Of a stretch of 64,000 nt of DNA, positions 38,333 to 51,093 are shown in pieces. Source of the DNA: Coriaria nepalensis (Eukaryota > Streptophyta > Magnoliopsida > Cucurbitales > Coriariaceae); NCBI GenBank assembly GCA_027186245.1, contig CP114483.1:11614220-11678219 (forward strand). Direction: 5' to 3'. Each line of letters opens with the position of its first letter. Position 1 is the stretch's first letter. The notes under the pieces were generated by a model. It saw only the letters and a list, made by a program, of their open reading frames with translations, was not told the DNA's origin and ran no database searches. The translations under genes and the position numbers were made by a program.

Positions 38333-39174
38333 ATTAATCTATTGAAGACAACAATGCATTCATTTAGCCTTAAAAAGCATGTCATTCAGTCTTTTCATGT
38401 CATTAAATTGTTTGAAAGCACGTCGAACAAAATCTTTGTTTGCATTTAAAACACGACTTTCATGCATTACTGGCAAATGATCTATTGAAGAAAACTATGC
38501 ATTTTTTTAGCCTTAAAGTCGTATTATTGCGTCTCTTTTAGTCATTAAATCATTCAAAATCACTTCGAACGAAATTCGCAGTTTAAACATGACTTTCGTG
38601 CATAACTTGCCATTGGTCGATTCAAGGCAACAACGCATTTGTTTAGCCTTAAAATCATGTCATTGAGTCTCTTGTAGTCATGAAATCATTCTAAATTAAT
38701 CCGAACGAATTCTATTTTCGCCCTTCAAACATGATTTTCTTACATAACTTGCAATTAATCTATTGAAGACAACAATGCATTCTTTTAGCCTTAAAAGGCA
38801 TGTCATTCAGTCTTTTCATGTCATTAAATTGTTTGAAAGTACGTCGAACCAATTCTATTTTTGCATTTAAAACACGACTTTCATGCATAACTTGCAAATG
38901 ATCTATTGAAGAAAACTATGCATTTTTTTAGCCTTAAAGTCGTATTATTGCGTCTCTTTTAGTCATTAAATCATTCAAAATCACTTCGAACGAAATTCGC
39001 AGTTTAAACATGACTTTCGTGCATAACTTGCCATTGGTCGATTCAAGGCAACAACGCATTTGTTTAGCCTTAAAATCATGTCATTGAGTCTCTTGTAGTC
39101 ATGAAATCATTCTAAATTAATCCGAACGAATTCTATTTTCGCCCTTCAAACATGATTTTCTTACATAACTTGCA
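38333..39174 (+). repeat. Two-unit marker pair, occurrence 4 (HORs 92-93)
   Basis: This is the fourth instance of the HOR 68-69 pair. It keeps CAAAATCTTTG, GCATTACTGGC, GAAAGTACG and CCATTGGTCG, but has TCTTTTCATG, TTGAAAGCACG and CTATTGAAGAC in place of the rarer forms, so it is either ancestral or partly converted. Confidence 0.8.
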
Positions 39175-39731
39175 ATTAATCTATTGAAGACAACAATGCA
39201 TTCCTTTAGCCTTAAAAAGCATGTCATTCAGTCTTTTCATGTCATTAAATTGTTTGACAGCACGTCGAACCAATTCTATGTTTGCATTTAAAACACGACT
39301 TTCATGCATAACTTGCAAATGATCTATTGAAGAAAACTATGCATTTTTTTAGCCTTAAAGTCGTATTATTGCACCTCTTTTAGTCATTAAATCATTCAAA
39401 ATCACTTCGTACGAAATTCGCAGTTTAAACATGACTTTCATGCATAACCTGCAAATGATCTATTGAAGAAAACTATGCATTTTTTTAGCCTTAAAGTCGT
39501 ATTATTGCGTCTCTTTTAGTCATTAAATCATTCAAAATCACTTCGAACGAAATTCGCAGTTTAAACATGACTTTCGTGCATAACTTGCCATTGGTCGATT
39601 CAAGGCAACAACGCATTTGTTTAGCCTTAAAATCATGTCATTGAGTCTCTTGTAGTCATGAAATCATTCTAAATTAATCCGAACGAATTCTATTTTCGCC
39701 CTTCAAACTTGATTTTCTTACATAACTTGCA
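39175..39731 (+). repeat. Variant HOR A-B-B-C (557 bp), HOR 94
   Basis: A is 39175-39317, first B 39318-39453, second B 39454-39589, C 39590-39731. The first B ends like an A monomer (CTTTCATGCATAACCTGCA) rather than CTTTCGTGCATAACTTGCC, so the junction is a B/A hybrid. Its body (GCACCTC, CTTCGTACG) differs from the first B of the other four enlarged units. Confidence 0.9.
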
Positions 39732-40573
39732 ATTAATCTATTGAAGACAACAATGCATTCCTTTAGCCTTAAAAAGCATGTCATTCAGTCTTTTCATGTC
39801 ATTAAATTGTTTGAAAGCACGTCGAACCAAATCTATATTTGCATTTAAAACACGACTTTCATGCATAACTTGCAAATGATCTATTGAAGAAAACTATGCA
39901 TTTTTTTAGCCTTAAAGTCGTATTATTGCATCTCTTTTGGTCATTAAATCAATCAAAATCACTTCTTACGAAATTCGTAGTTTAAACATGACTTTCGTGC
40001 ATAACTTGCCATTGGTCGATTCAAGGCAACAACGCATTTGTTTAGCCTTAAAATCATGTCATTGAGTCTCTTGTAGTCATGAAATCATTCTAAATTAATC
40101 CGAACGAATTCTATTTTCGCCCTTCAAACATGATTTTCTTACATAACTTGCAATTAATCTATTGAAGACAACAATGCATTCCTTTAGCCTTAAAAAGCAT
40201 GTCATTCAGTCTTTTCATGTCATTAAATTGTTTGACAGCACGTCGAACCAATTCTATGTTTGCATTTAAAACACGACTTTCATGCATAACTTGCAAATGA
40301 TCTATTGAAGAAAACTATGCATTTTTTTAGCCTTAAAGTCGTATGATTGCGTCTCTTTTAGTCATTAAATTATTCAAAATCACTTCGAACGAAATTCGTA
40401 GTTTAAACATGACTTTCGTGCATAACTTGCCGTTGATCGATTCAAGGCAACAATGCATTTGTTTAGCCTTAAAATCATGTCATTGAGTCTCTTATAGTCA
40501 TGAATTCATTCTAAATTAATCCGAACGAATTCTATTTTCGCCCTTCAAACATGATTTTCTTACATAACTTGCA

Positions 40574-41133
40574 ATTAATCTACGGAAGAAGACAACAATG
40601 CATTCCTTTGGCCTTAAAAAGCATGTCATTCAGTCTTTTCATGTCATTAAATTGTTTGAAAGCACGTCGAACCAAATCTATGTTTGCATTTAAAACACGA
40701 CTTTCATTCATAACTTGCAAATGATCTATTGAAGAAAACTATGCATTTTTTTAGCCTTAAATTCATATTATTGCGTCTCTTTTAGTCATTAAATGATTCA
40801 AAATCACTTCGTAAGAAATTCGCAGTTTAAACACGACTTTTGTGCATAACTTGCAAATGATCTATTGAAGAAAACTATGCATTTTTTTAGCCTTAAAGTC
40901 GTATTATTGCGTCTCTTTTAGTCATTAAATCATTCAAAATCACTTCGAACGAAATTCGCAGTTTAAACATGACTTTCGTGCATAACTTGCCGTTGACCGA
41001 TTCAAGGCAACAAGGCATTTGTTTATCCTTAAAATCATGTCATTGAGTCTCTTGTAGTCATGAAATCATTCTAAATTAATCCGAACGAATTCTATTTTCG
41101 CCCTTCAAACATGATTTTCTTACATAACTTGCA
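40574..41133 (+). repeat. Variant HOR A-B-B-C (560 bp), HOR 97
   Basis: A is 40574-40719 (146 bp, with the CTACGGAAGAAGAC trinucleotide insertion), first B 40720-40855, second B 40856-40991, C 40992-41133. The hybrid first B has AAATTCATATT, AAATGATTC and CGTAAGAAATTCG, then the A-type end TTTAAACACGAC. Confidence 0.9.
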
Positions 41134-41554
41134 ATTAATCTATTGAAGACGACAATGCATTCCTTTAGCCTTAAAAAGCATGTCATTCAGTCTTTTCATG
41201 TCATTAAATTGTTTGAAAGCACGTCGAACCAAATCTATGTTTGCATTTAAAACACGACTTTCATGCATAACTTGCAAATGATCTATTGAAGAAAACTATG
41301 CATTTTTTTAGCTTTAAAGTCGTATTATTGCGTCTCTTTTAGTCATTAAATCATTCAAAATCACTTCGAATGAAATTCGTAGTTTAAACATGACTTTCGT
41401 GCATAACTTGCCGTTGATCGATTCAAGGCAACAACGCATTTGTTTAGCCTTAAAATCATGTCATTGAGTCTCTTGTAGTCATGAAATCATTCTAAATTAA
41501 TCCGAACGAATTCTATTTTCGCCCTTCAAACATGATTTTCTTACATAACTTGCA

Positions 41555-42110
41555 ATTAATCTATTGAAGACAACAATGCATTCCTTTTGCCTTAAAAGGC
41601 ATGTCATTCCCTCTTTTCATGTCATTAAATTGTTTAAAAGCACATCGAACCAATTCTATGTTTGCATTTAGAACACGACTTTCGTGCATAACTTGCAAAT
41701 GACCTATTGAAGAAAACTATGCATTTTTTTAGCCTTAAATTCATATTATTGCATCTCTTTTAGTCATTAAATGATTCAAAATCACTTCGTAAGAAATTCG
41801 CAGTTTAAACACGACTTTCATGCATAACCTGCAAATGATCTATTGAAGAAAACTATGCATTTTTTTAGCCTTAAAGTCGTATTATTGCGTCTCTTTTAGT
41901 CATTAAATCATTCAAAATCACTTCGAACGAAATTCGTAGTTTAAACATGACTTTCGTGCATAACTTGCCGTTGATCAATTCAAGGCAACAACGCATTTTT
42001 TTAGCTTAAAATCATGTCATTGAGTCTCTTGTAGTCATGAAATCATTCTAAATTAATCCGAACGAATTCTATTTTCGCCCTTCAGACATGATTTTCTTAC
42101 ATAACTTGCA
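41555..42110 (+). repeat. Variant HOR A-B-B-C (556 bp), HOR 99
   Basis: A is 41555-41697, first B 41698-41833, second B 41834-41969, C 41970-42110 (one base short at TTTAGCTTAAAATC). The first B has the same CGTAAGAAATTCG lineage as HOR 97 and the junction ACCTGCAAATG seen in HOR 94. Confidence 0.9.
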
Positions 42111-42531
42111 ATTAATCTATTGAAGACGACAATGCATTCCTTTAGCCTTAAAAAGCATGTCATTCAGTCTTTTCATGTCATTAAATTGTTTGAAAGCACG
42201 TCGAACCAAATCTATGTTTGCATTTAAAACACGACTTTCATGCATAACTTGCAAATGATCTATTGAAGAAAACTATGCATTTTTTTAGCCTTAAAGTCGT
42301 ATTATTGCGTCTCTTTTAGTCATTAAATCATTCAAAATCACTTCGAACGAAATTCGCAGTTTAAACATAACTTTCGTGCATAACTTGCCGTTGATCGATT
42401 CAAGGCAACAATGCATTTGTTTAGCCTTAAAATCATGTCATTGAGTCTCTTGTAGTCATGAAATCATTCTAAATTAATCCGAACGAATTCTATTTTCGCC
42501 CTTCAAACATGATTTTCTTACATAACTTGCA

Positions 42532-43090
42532 ATTAATCTATGGAAGAAGACAGCAATGCATTCCTTTAGCCTTAAAAAGCATGTCATTCAGTCTTTTCAT
42601 GTCATTAAATTGTTTAAAAGCACGTCGAACGAAATCTATGTTTGCATTTAAAACACGACTTTCATTCAAACTTGCAAATGATCTATTCAAGAAAACTATG
42701 CATTTTTTTAGCCTTAAATTCATATTATTGCATCTCTTTTAGTCAATAAATGATTCAAAATCACTTCGTAAGAAATTCGCAGTTTAAACACGACTTTCAT
42801 GCATAACTTGCAAATGATCTATTGAAGAAAACTATGCATTTTTTTAGCCTTAAAGTCGTATTATTGCGTCTCTTTTAGTCATTAAATCATTCAAAATCAC
42901 TTCGAACGAAATTCGCAGTTTAAACATGACTTTCGTGCATAACTTGCCGTTGATCGATTCAAGGCAACAATGCATTTGTTTAGCCTTAAAATCATGTCAA
43001 TGAGTCTCTTGTAGTCATGAAATCATTCTAAATTAATCCGAACGAATTCTATTGTCGCGCTTCAAACATGATTTTCTTACATAACTTGCA
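42532..43090 (+). repeat. Variant HOR A-B-B-C (559 bp), HOR 101
   Basis: A is 42532-42676 (CTATGGAAGAAGAC insertion, and CATTCAAACTTGC one base short), first B 42677-42812, second B 42813-42948, C 42949-43090. With HOR 100 it forms a block copied at 50673-51649. Confidence 0.9.
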
Positions 43091-46000
43091 ATTAATCTAT
43101 GGAAGAAAACAACAATGCATTCCTTTAGCCTTAAAAAGCATGCCATTCAGTCTTTTCATGTCATTAAATTGTTTAAAGCACGTCGAACCAAATCTATGTT
43201 TGCATTTAAAACACGACTTTCATGCATAACTTACAAATGATCTATTGAAGAAAACTATGCATATTTTTCGCCTTAAAGTCGTATTATTGCGTCTCTTTTA
43301 GTCATTAAATCATTCAAAATCACTTCGAACGAAATTCGCAGTTTAAACATGACTTTCGTGCATAACTTGCCGTTGATCGATTCAAGGCAACAACGCATTT
43401 GTTTAGCCTTAAAATCATGTCATTGAGTCTCTTGTAGTCATGAAATCATTCTAAATTAATCCGAACGAATTCTATTTTCGCCCTTCAAACATGATTTTCT
43501 TACATAACTTGCAATTAATCTATCGAAGACAACAATGCATTCCTTTAGCCTTAAAAAGCATGTTATTCAGTCTTTTCATGTCATTAAATTATTTGAAAGC
43601 ACGTCGAACAAAATCTATGTTTGCATTTAAAACACGACTTTCATGCATAACTTGCAAATGATCTATTGAAGAAAACTATGCATTTTTTTAGCCTTAAAGT
43701 CATGTTATTGCGTCTCTTTTAGTCATTAAATCATTCAAAATCACTTCGAACGAAATTCGCAGTTTAAACATGACTTTCGTGCATAACTTGCCGCTGATCG
43801 ATTCAAGGCAACAATGCATTTGTTTAGCCTTAAAATCATGTCATTGAGTCTCTTGTAGTCATGAAATTAATTTAAATTAATCCGAACGAATTCTATTTTC
43901 GCCCTTCAAACATGATTTTCTTACATAACTTGCAATTAATCTATTGAAGACAACAATGCATTCCTTTAGCCTTAAAAAGCATGTCATTCAGTCTTTTCAT
44001 GTCATTAAATTGTTTGGAAGCACGTCGAACCAATTCTATGTTTGCATTTAAAACACGACTTTCATGCATAACTTGCAAATGATCTATTGAAGAAAACTAT
44101 GCATTTTTTTAGCCTTAAAGTCGTATTATTGCGTCTCTTTTAGTCATTAAATCATTCAAAATCACTTCGAACGAAATTCGCAGTTTAAACATGACTTTCG
44201 TGCATAACTTGCCGTTGATCGATTCAAGGCAACAATGCATTTGTTTAGCCTTAAAATCATGTCATTGAGTCTCTTGTAGTCATGAAATCATTCTAAATTA
44301 ATCCGAACGAATTCTATTTTCGCCCTTCAAACATGATTTTCTTACATAACTTGCAATTAATCAATTGAAGACAACAATGCATTCCTTTTGCCTTAAAAGG
44401 CATGTCATTCAGTCTTTTCATGTCATTAAATTGTTTTAAAGCACGTCGAACCAAATCTATGTTTGCATTTAAAACACGACTTTCATGCATAACTTGCGAA
44501 TGATCTATTGAAGAAAACTATGCATTTTTTTAGCCTTAAAGTCGTATTATTGCGTCTCTTTTAGTCATTAAATCATTCAAAATCACTTCGGACGAAATTC
44601 GCAGTTTAAACTTGACTTTCGTGCATAACTTCCCGTTGATCGATTCAAGGCAACAACGCATTTTTTTAGCCTTAAAATCATGTCATTGAGTCTCTTGTAG
44701 TCATGAAATCATTCTAAATTAATCCGAACGAATTCTATTTTCGCCCTTCAAACATGATTTTCTTACATAACTTGCAATTAATCTATGGAAGACAACAATG
44801 CATTCCTTTAGCCTTAAAAAGCATGTCATTCAATCTTTCCATGTCATTAAATTGTTTGAAAGCACGTCGAACCAAATCTATATTTGCATTTAAAACATGA
44901 CTTTCATGCATAACTTGCAAATGATCTATTGAAGAAAACTATGCATTTTTTTAACCCTAAAGTCGTATTATCGCGTCCCTTTTAGTCATTAAATCATTCA
45001 AAATCACTTCGAACGAAATTCGCAGTTTAGACATGACTTTCGTGCATAACTTGCCGTTGATCGATTCAAGGCAACAATGCATTTGTTCAGCCTTAAAATC
45101 ATGTCATTGAGTCTCTTGTAGTCATGAAATCATTCTAAATTAATCCGAACGAATTCTATTTTCGCCCTTCAAACATGATTTTCTTACATAACTTGCAATT
45201 AATCTATTGAAGACAACAATGCATTCCTTTATCCTTAAAAGGCATGTCATTCAGTCTTTTCATGTCATTAAATTGTTTGAAAGCACGTCGAACCAATTCT
45301 ATGTTTGCATTTAAAACACGACTTTCATGCATAACTTGCAAATGATCTATTGAAGAAAACTATGCATTTTTTTAGCCTTAAAGTCGTATTATTGCATCTC
45401 TTTTGGTCATTAAATCAATCAAAATCACTTCTTACGAAATTCGTAGTTTAAACATGACTTTCGTGCATAACTTGCCGTTGGTCGATTCAAGGCAACAACG
45501 CATTTGTTTAGCCTTACAATCATGTTATTGAGTCTCTTGTAGTCATGAAATCATTCTAAATTAATCCGAACGAATTCTATTTTCGCCCTTCAAACATGAT
45601 TTTTTTACATAACTTGCAATTAATCTACTGAAGACAACAATGCATTCCTTTGGCCTTAAAAAGCATGTCATTCAGTCTTTTCATGTCATTAAATTGTTTG
45701 AAAGCACGTCGAACCAATTCTATGTTTGCATTTAAAACACGACTTTCATGCATAACTTGCAAATGATCAATTGAAGAAAACTATGCATTTTTTTAGCCTT
45801 AAAGTCGTATTATTGCATCACTTTTGGTCATTAAATCATTCAAAATCACTTCGTACGAAATTCGTAGTTTAAACATGACTTTTGTGCATAACTTTCCGTG
45901 GATCGATTCAAGGCAACCACGCATTTGTTTAGCCTTAAAATAATGTCATTGAGTCTCTTGTAGTCATGAAATCATTCTATATTAATCCGAACGAATTCTA

Positions 46001-46460
46001 TTTTCGCCCTTCAAACATGATTTTCTTACATAACTTGCAATTAATCTATTGAAGACAACAATGCATTCCTTTAGCCTTAAAAAACATGTCATTCAGTCTT
46101 TTCATGTCATTAAATTGTTTGAAAGCACGTCGAACCAATTCTATGTTTGCATTTAAAACACGACTTTCATGCATAACTTGCAAATGATCTATTGAAGAAA
46201 ACTATGCATTTTTTTAGCCTTAAAGTCGTATTATTGCACCTCTTTTAGTCATTAAATCATTCAAAATCACTTCGTACGAAATTCGCAGTTTAAACATGAC
46301 TTTCGTGCATAACTTGCCGTTGATCGATTCAAGGCAACAATGCATTTGTTTAGCCTTAAAATCATGTCATTGAGTCTCTTGTAGTCATGAAATCATTCTA
46401 AATTAATCCGAACGAATTCTATTTTCGCCCTTCAAACATATTTTTTTTACAAAACTTGCA
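43091..46460 (+). repeat. HORs 102-109, standard A-B-C
   Basis: Eight ordinary HORs following the enlarged-unit cluster. HOR 102 is 423 bp (CTATGGAAGAAAAC insertion and a lost base in GTTTAAAGCACG). HORs 107 and 108 introduce GCATCTCTTTTGG/GCATCACTTTTGG, and HOR 109 the GCACCTC B monomer, which become frequent further right. From here on most C monomers read ACAATGC rather than ACAACGC. Confidence 0.8.
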
Positions 46461-48986
46461 AATAATCTATTGAAGACAACAATGCATTCCTTTGGCCTTA
46501 AAAAGCATGTCATTCAGTCTTTTCATGTCATTAAATTGTTTGAAAGCACGTCGAACCAATTCTATGTTTGCATTTAAAACACGACTTTCTTGCATAACTT
46601 GCAAATGATCTATTGAAGAAAACTATGCATTTTTGTAGCCTTAAAGTCGTATTATTGCACCTCTTTTAGTCATTAAATAATTCAAAATCACTTCGTTTGA
46701 AATTCGCAGTTTAAACGTGACTTTCGTGCATAACTTGCCGTTGATCGATTCAAGGCAACAATGCATTTGTTTAGCCTTAAAATCATGTCATTGAGTCTCT
46801 TGTAGTCATGAAATCATTCTAAATTAATCCGAACGAATTCTATTTTCGCCCTTCAAACTTGATTTTCTTACATAACTTGCAATTAATCTATTGAAGACAA
46901 CAATGCATTCCTTTAGCCTTAAAAAGCATGTCATTCAGTCTTTTCATGTCATTAAATTGTTTGAAAGCACGTCGAACCAAATCTATATTTGCATTTAAAA
47001 CACGACTTTCATGCATAACTTGCAAATGATCTATTGAAGAAAACTATGCATTTTTTTAGCCTTAAAGTCGTATTATTGCGTCTCTTTTAGTCATTAAATC
47101 ATTCAAAATCACTTCGGACGAAATTCGCAGTTTAAACATGACTTTCGTGCATAACTTCCCGTTGATCGATTCAAGGCAACAACGCATTTTCTTAGCCTTA
47201 AAATCATGTCATTGAGTCTCTTGTAGTCATGAAATCATTCTAAATTAATCCGAACGAATTCTATTTTCGCCCTTCAAACATGATTTTCTTACATAACTTG
47301 CAATTAATCTATTGAAGACAACAATGCATTCCTTTAGCCTTAAAAAGCATGTCATTCAGTCTTTCCATGTCATTAAATTGTTTGAAAGCACGTCGAACCA
47401 ATTCTATGTTTGCATTTAAAACACGACTTTCTTGCATAACTTGCAAATGATCTATTGAAGAAAACTATGCATTTTTGTAGCCTTAAAGTCGTATTATTGC
47501 ACCTCTTTTAGTCATTAAATAATTCAAAATCACTTCGTTTGAAATTCGCAGTTTAAACGTGACTTTCGTGCATAACTTGCCGTTGATCGATTCAAGGCAA
47601 CAATGCATTTGTTTAGCCTCAAAATCATGTCATTGAGTCTCTTGTAGTCATGAAATCATTCTAAATTAATCCGAACGAATTCTATTTTCGCCCTTCAAAC
47701 ATGATTTTCTTACATAACTTGCAATTAATCTATTGAAGACAACAATGCATTCCTTTAGCCTTAAAAAGCATGTCATTCAGTCTTTTCATGTCATTAAATT
47801 GTTTGAAAGCACGTCGAACCAAATCTATATTTGCATTTAAAGCACGACTTTCATGCATAACTTGCAAATGATCTATTGAAGAAAACTATGCATTTTTTTA
47901 ACCTTAAAGTCCTACTATTGCGTCCCTTTTAGTAATTAAATCATTCAAAATCACTTCGAACGAAATTCGCAGTTTACACATGACTTTCGTGCATAACTTG
48001 CCGTTGATCGATTCAAGGCATCAATGCATTTGTTTAGCCTTAAAATCATGTCATTGAGTCTCTAGTAGTCATGAAATCATTCTAAATTAATCCGAACAAA
48101 TTCTATTTTCGCCCTTCAAACATGATTTTCTTACATAACTTGCAATTAATCTATTGAAGACAACAATGCATTCCTTTAGCCTTAAAAAGCATGTCATTCA
48201 GTCTTTTCATGTCATTAAATTGTTTGAAAGCACGTCGAACCAATTCTATGTTTGCATTTAAAACACGACTTTCTTGCATAACTTGCAAATGATCTATTGA
48301 AGAAAACTATGCATTTTTGTAGCCTTAAAGTCGTATTATTGCACCTCTTTTAGTCATTAAATAATTCAAAATCACTTCGTTTGAAATTCGCAGTTTAAAC
48401 GTGACTTTCGTGCATAACTTGCCGTTGATCGATTCAAGGCAACAATGCATTTGTTTAGCCTTAAAATCATGTCATTGAGTCTCTTGTAGTCATGAAATCA
48501 TTCTAAATTAATCCGAACGAATTCTATTTTCGCCCTTCAAACATGATTTTCTTACATAACTTGCAATTAATCTATTGAAGACAACAATGCATTCCTTTAG
48601 CCTTAAAAAGCATGTCATTCAGTCTTTTCATGTCATTAAATTGTTTGAAAGCACGTCGAACCAAATCTATATTTTCATTTAAAACACGACTTTCATGCAT
48701 AACTTGCAAATGATCTATTGAAGAAAACTATGCATTTTTTTAACCTTAAAGTCGTATTATTGCGTCCCTTTTAGTCATTAAATCATTCTAAATCACTTCG
48801 AACAAAATTCGCAGTTTAAACATGACTTTCGTGCATAACTTGCCGTTGATCGATTCAAGGCAACAACGCATTTTTTTAGCCTTAAAATAATGTCATTGAG
48901 TCTCTTGTAGTCATGAAATCATTCTAAATTAATCCGAACGAATTCTATTTTCGTCCTTCAAACATGATTTTCTTACATAACTTGCA
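46461..48986 (+). repeat. Alternating two-unit family (HORs 110-115)
   Basis: HORs 110, 112 and 114 (46461, 47303, 48145) share CTTTCTTGC, TTTTTGTAGCC, GCACCTC, TAAATAATTC, CGTTTGAAATTCG and AAACGTGAC. The units between them (111, 113, 115) share an A-monomer TATATTTGC or TATATTTTC form. This gives an 842 bp rhythm. The HOR 110 subtype returns at 52073 and 55020. Confidence 0.85.
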
Positions 48987-50672
48987 ATTAATCTATTGAA
49001 GACAACAATGCATTCCTTTAGCCTTAAAAAGCATGTCATTCAGTCTTTTCATGTCATTAAATTGTTTGAAAGCACGTCGAACCAAATCTATATTTGCATT
49101 TAAAGCACGACTTTCATGCATAACTTGCAAATGATCTATTGAAGAAAACTATGCATTTTTTTAACCTTAAAGTCGTACTATTGCGTCCCTTTTAGTAATT
49201 AAATCATTCAAAATCACTTCGAACGAAATTCGCAGTTTACACATGACTTTCGTGCATAACTTGCCGTTGATCGATTCAAGGCAACAATGCATTTGTTTAG
49301 CCTTAAAATCATGTCATTGAGTCTCTAGTAGTCATGAAATCATTCTAAATTAATCCGAACAAATTCTATTTTCGCCCTTCAAACATGATTTTCTTACATA
49401 ACTTGCAATTAATCTATTGAAGACAACAATGCATTCCTTTAGCCTTAAAAAGCATGTCATTCAGTCTTTCCATGTCATTAAATTGTTTGAAAGCACGTCG
49501 AACCAATTCTATGTTTGCATTTAAAACACGACTTTCATGCATAACTTGCAAATGATCAATTGAAGAAAACTATGCATTTTTTTAGCCTTAAAGTCGTATT
49601 ATTGCATCACTTTTGGTCATTAAATCATTCAAAATCACTTCGTACGAAATTCGTAGTTTAAACATGACTTTTGTGCATAACTTTCCGTTGATCGATTCAA
49701 GGTAACCACGCATTTTTTTAGCCTTAAAATAATGTCATTGAGTCTCTTGTAGTCATGAAATCATTCTAAATTAATCCGAACGAATTCTATTTTCGCCCTT
49801 CAAACATGATTTTCTTACATAACTTGCAATTAATCTATTGAAGACAACAATGCATTCCTTTAGCCTTAAAAAGCATGTCATTCAGTCTTTTCATGTCATT
49901 AAATTGTTTGAAAGCACGTCGAACCAAATCTATATTTGCATTTAAAGCACGACTTTCATGCATAACTTGCAAATGATGTATTGAAGAAAACTATGCATTT
50001 TTTTAACCTTAAAGTCGTATTATTGCGTCTCTTTTAGTAATTAAATCATTCAAAATCCATTCGAACGAAATTCGCAGTTTAAACATGACTTTCGTGCATA
50101 ACTTGCCGTTGATCGATTCAAGGCAACAATGCATTTGTTTAGCCTTAAAATCATGTCATTGAGTCTCTTGTAGTCATGAAATCATTCTAAATTAATCCGA
50201 ACGAATTCTATTTTCGCCCTTCAAACATGATTTTCTTACATAACTTGCAATTAATCTATTGAAGACAACAATGCATTCCTTTAGCCTTAAAAAGCATGTC
50301 ATTCAGTCTTTTCATGTCATTAAATTGTTTGAAAGCACGTCAAACCAAATCTACGTTTGCATTTAAAACACGACTTTCATACATAACTTGCAAATGATCT
50401 ATTGAAGAAAACAATGCATTTTTTTAGCCTTAAAGTAGGGTATTATTGCGTCTCTTTTAGTAATTAAATCATTCAAAATCCATTCGAACGAAATTCGCAG
50501 TTTAAACATGACTTTCGTGCATAACTTGCCGTTGATCGATTCAAGGCAACAATGCATTTGTTTAGCCTTAAAATCATGTCATTGATTCTCTTGTAGTCAT
50601 GAAATCATTCTAAATTAATCCGAACGAATTCTATTTTCGCCCTTCAGACATGATTTTCTTACATAACTTGCA
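48987..50672 (+). repeat. HORs 116-119, block shared with 53757-54598
   Basis: HORs 116-117 (48987-49828) match HORs 127-128 (53757-54598). Markers are TTTAAAGCACGAC, GTACTATTGCG, TAGTAATTAAA, TTTACACATG and CTCTAGTAG, then GATCAATTGAAG with TTTTGTGCATAACTTTCCG. HOR 119 is 423 bp because B reads AAAGTAGGGTATT. Confidence 0.8.
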
Positions 50673-51093
50673 ATTAATCTATTGAAGACGACAATGCATT
50701 CCTTTAGCCTTAAAAAGCATGTCATTCAGTCTTTTCATGTCATTAAATTGTTTGAAAGCACGTCGAACCAAATCTATGTTTGCATTTAAAACACGACTTT
50801 CATGCATAACTTGCAAATGATCTATTGAAGAAAACTATGCATTTTTTTAGCCTTAAAGTCGTATTATTGCGTCTCTTTTAGTCATTAAATCATTCAAAAT
50901 CACTTCGAACGAAATTCGCAGTTTAAACATAACTTTCGTGCATAACTTGCCGTTGATCAATTCAAGGCAACAATGCATTTGTTTAGCCTTAAAATCATGT
51001 CATTGAGTCTCTTGTAGTCATGAAATCATTCTAAATTAATCCGAACGAATTCTATTTTCGTCCTTCAAACATGATTTTCTTACGTAACTTGCA
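50673..51093 (+). repeat. HOR 120, copy of HOR 100
   Basis: It shares GAAGACGACAATGC, AAACATAACTTTCG and the upstream TTCAGACATG with HOR 100 (42111-42531). With the enlarged HOR 121 it repeats the 42111-43090 block about 8.56 kb downstream. Confidence 0.85.

Noticed and set aside
42509..42742. Overlapping open frames on both strands at 42509-42742 and 42538-42723, and a similar one at 51100-51282
   Set aside because: They follow from the one-base loss CATTCAAACTTGC in the A monomers of HORs 101 and 121. Opposite-strand frames in AT-rich repeat DNA without homology are not credible genes.
46435..46465. T-rich run ACATATTTTTTTTACA as a terminator or transposon poly-T scar
   Set aside because: It is a local variant of CATGATTTTCTTACATAAC at the C monomer end, the same length as the usual sequence, and recurs in HORs 122 and 129. 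There is no inserted DNA or target-site duplication.
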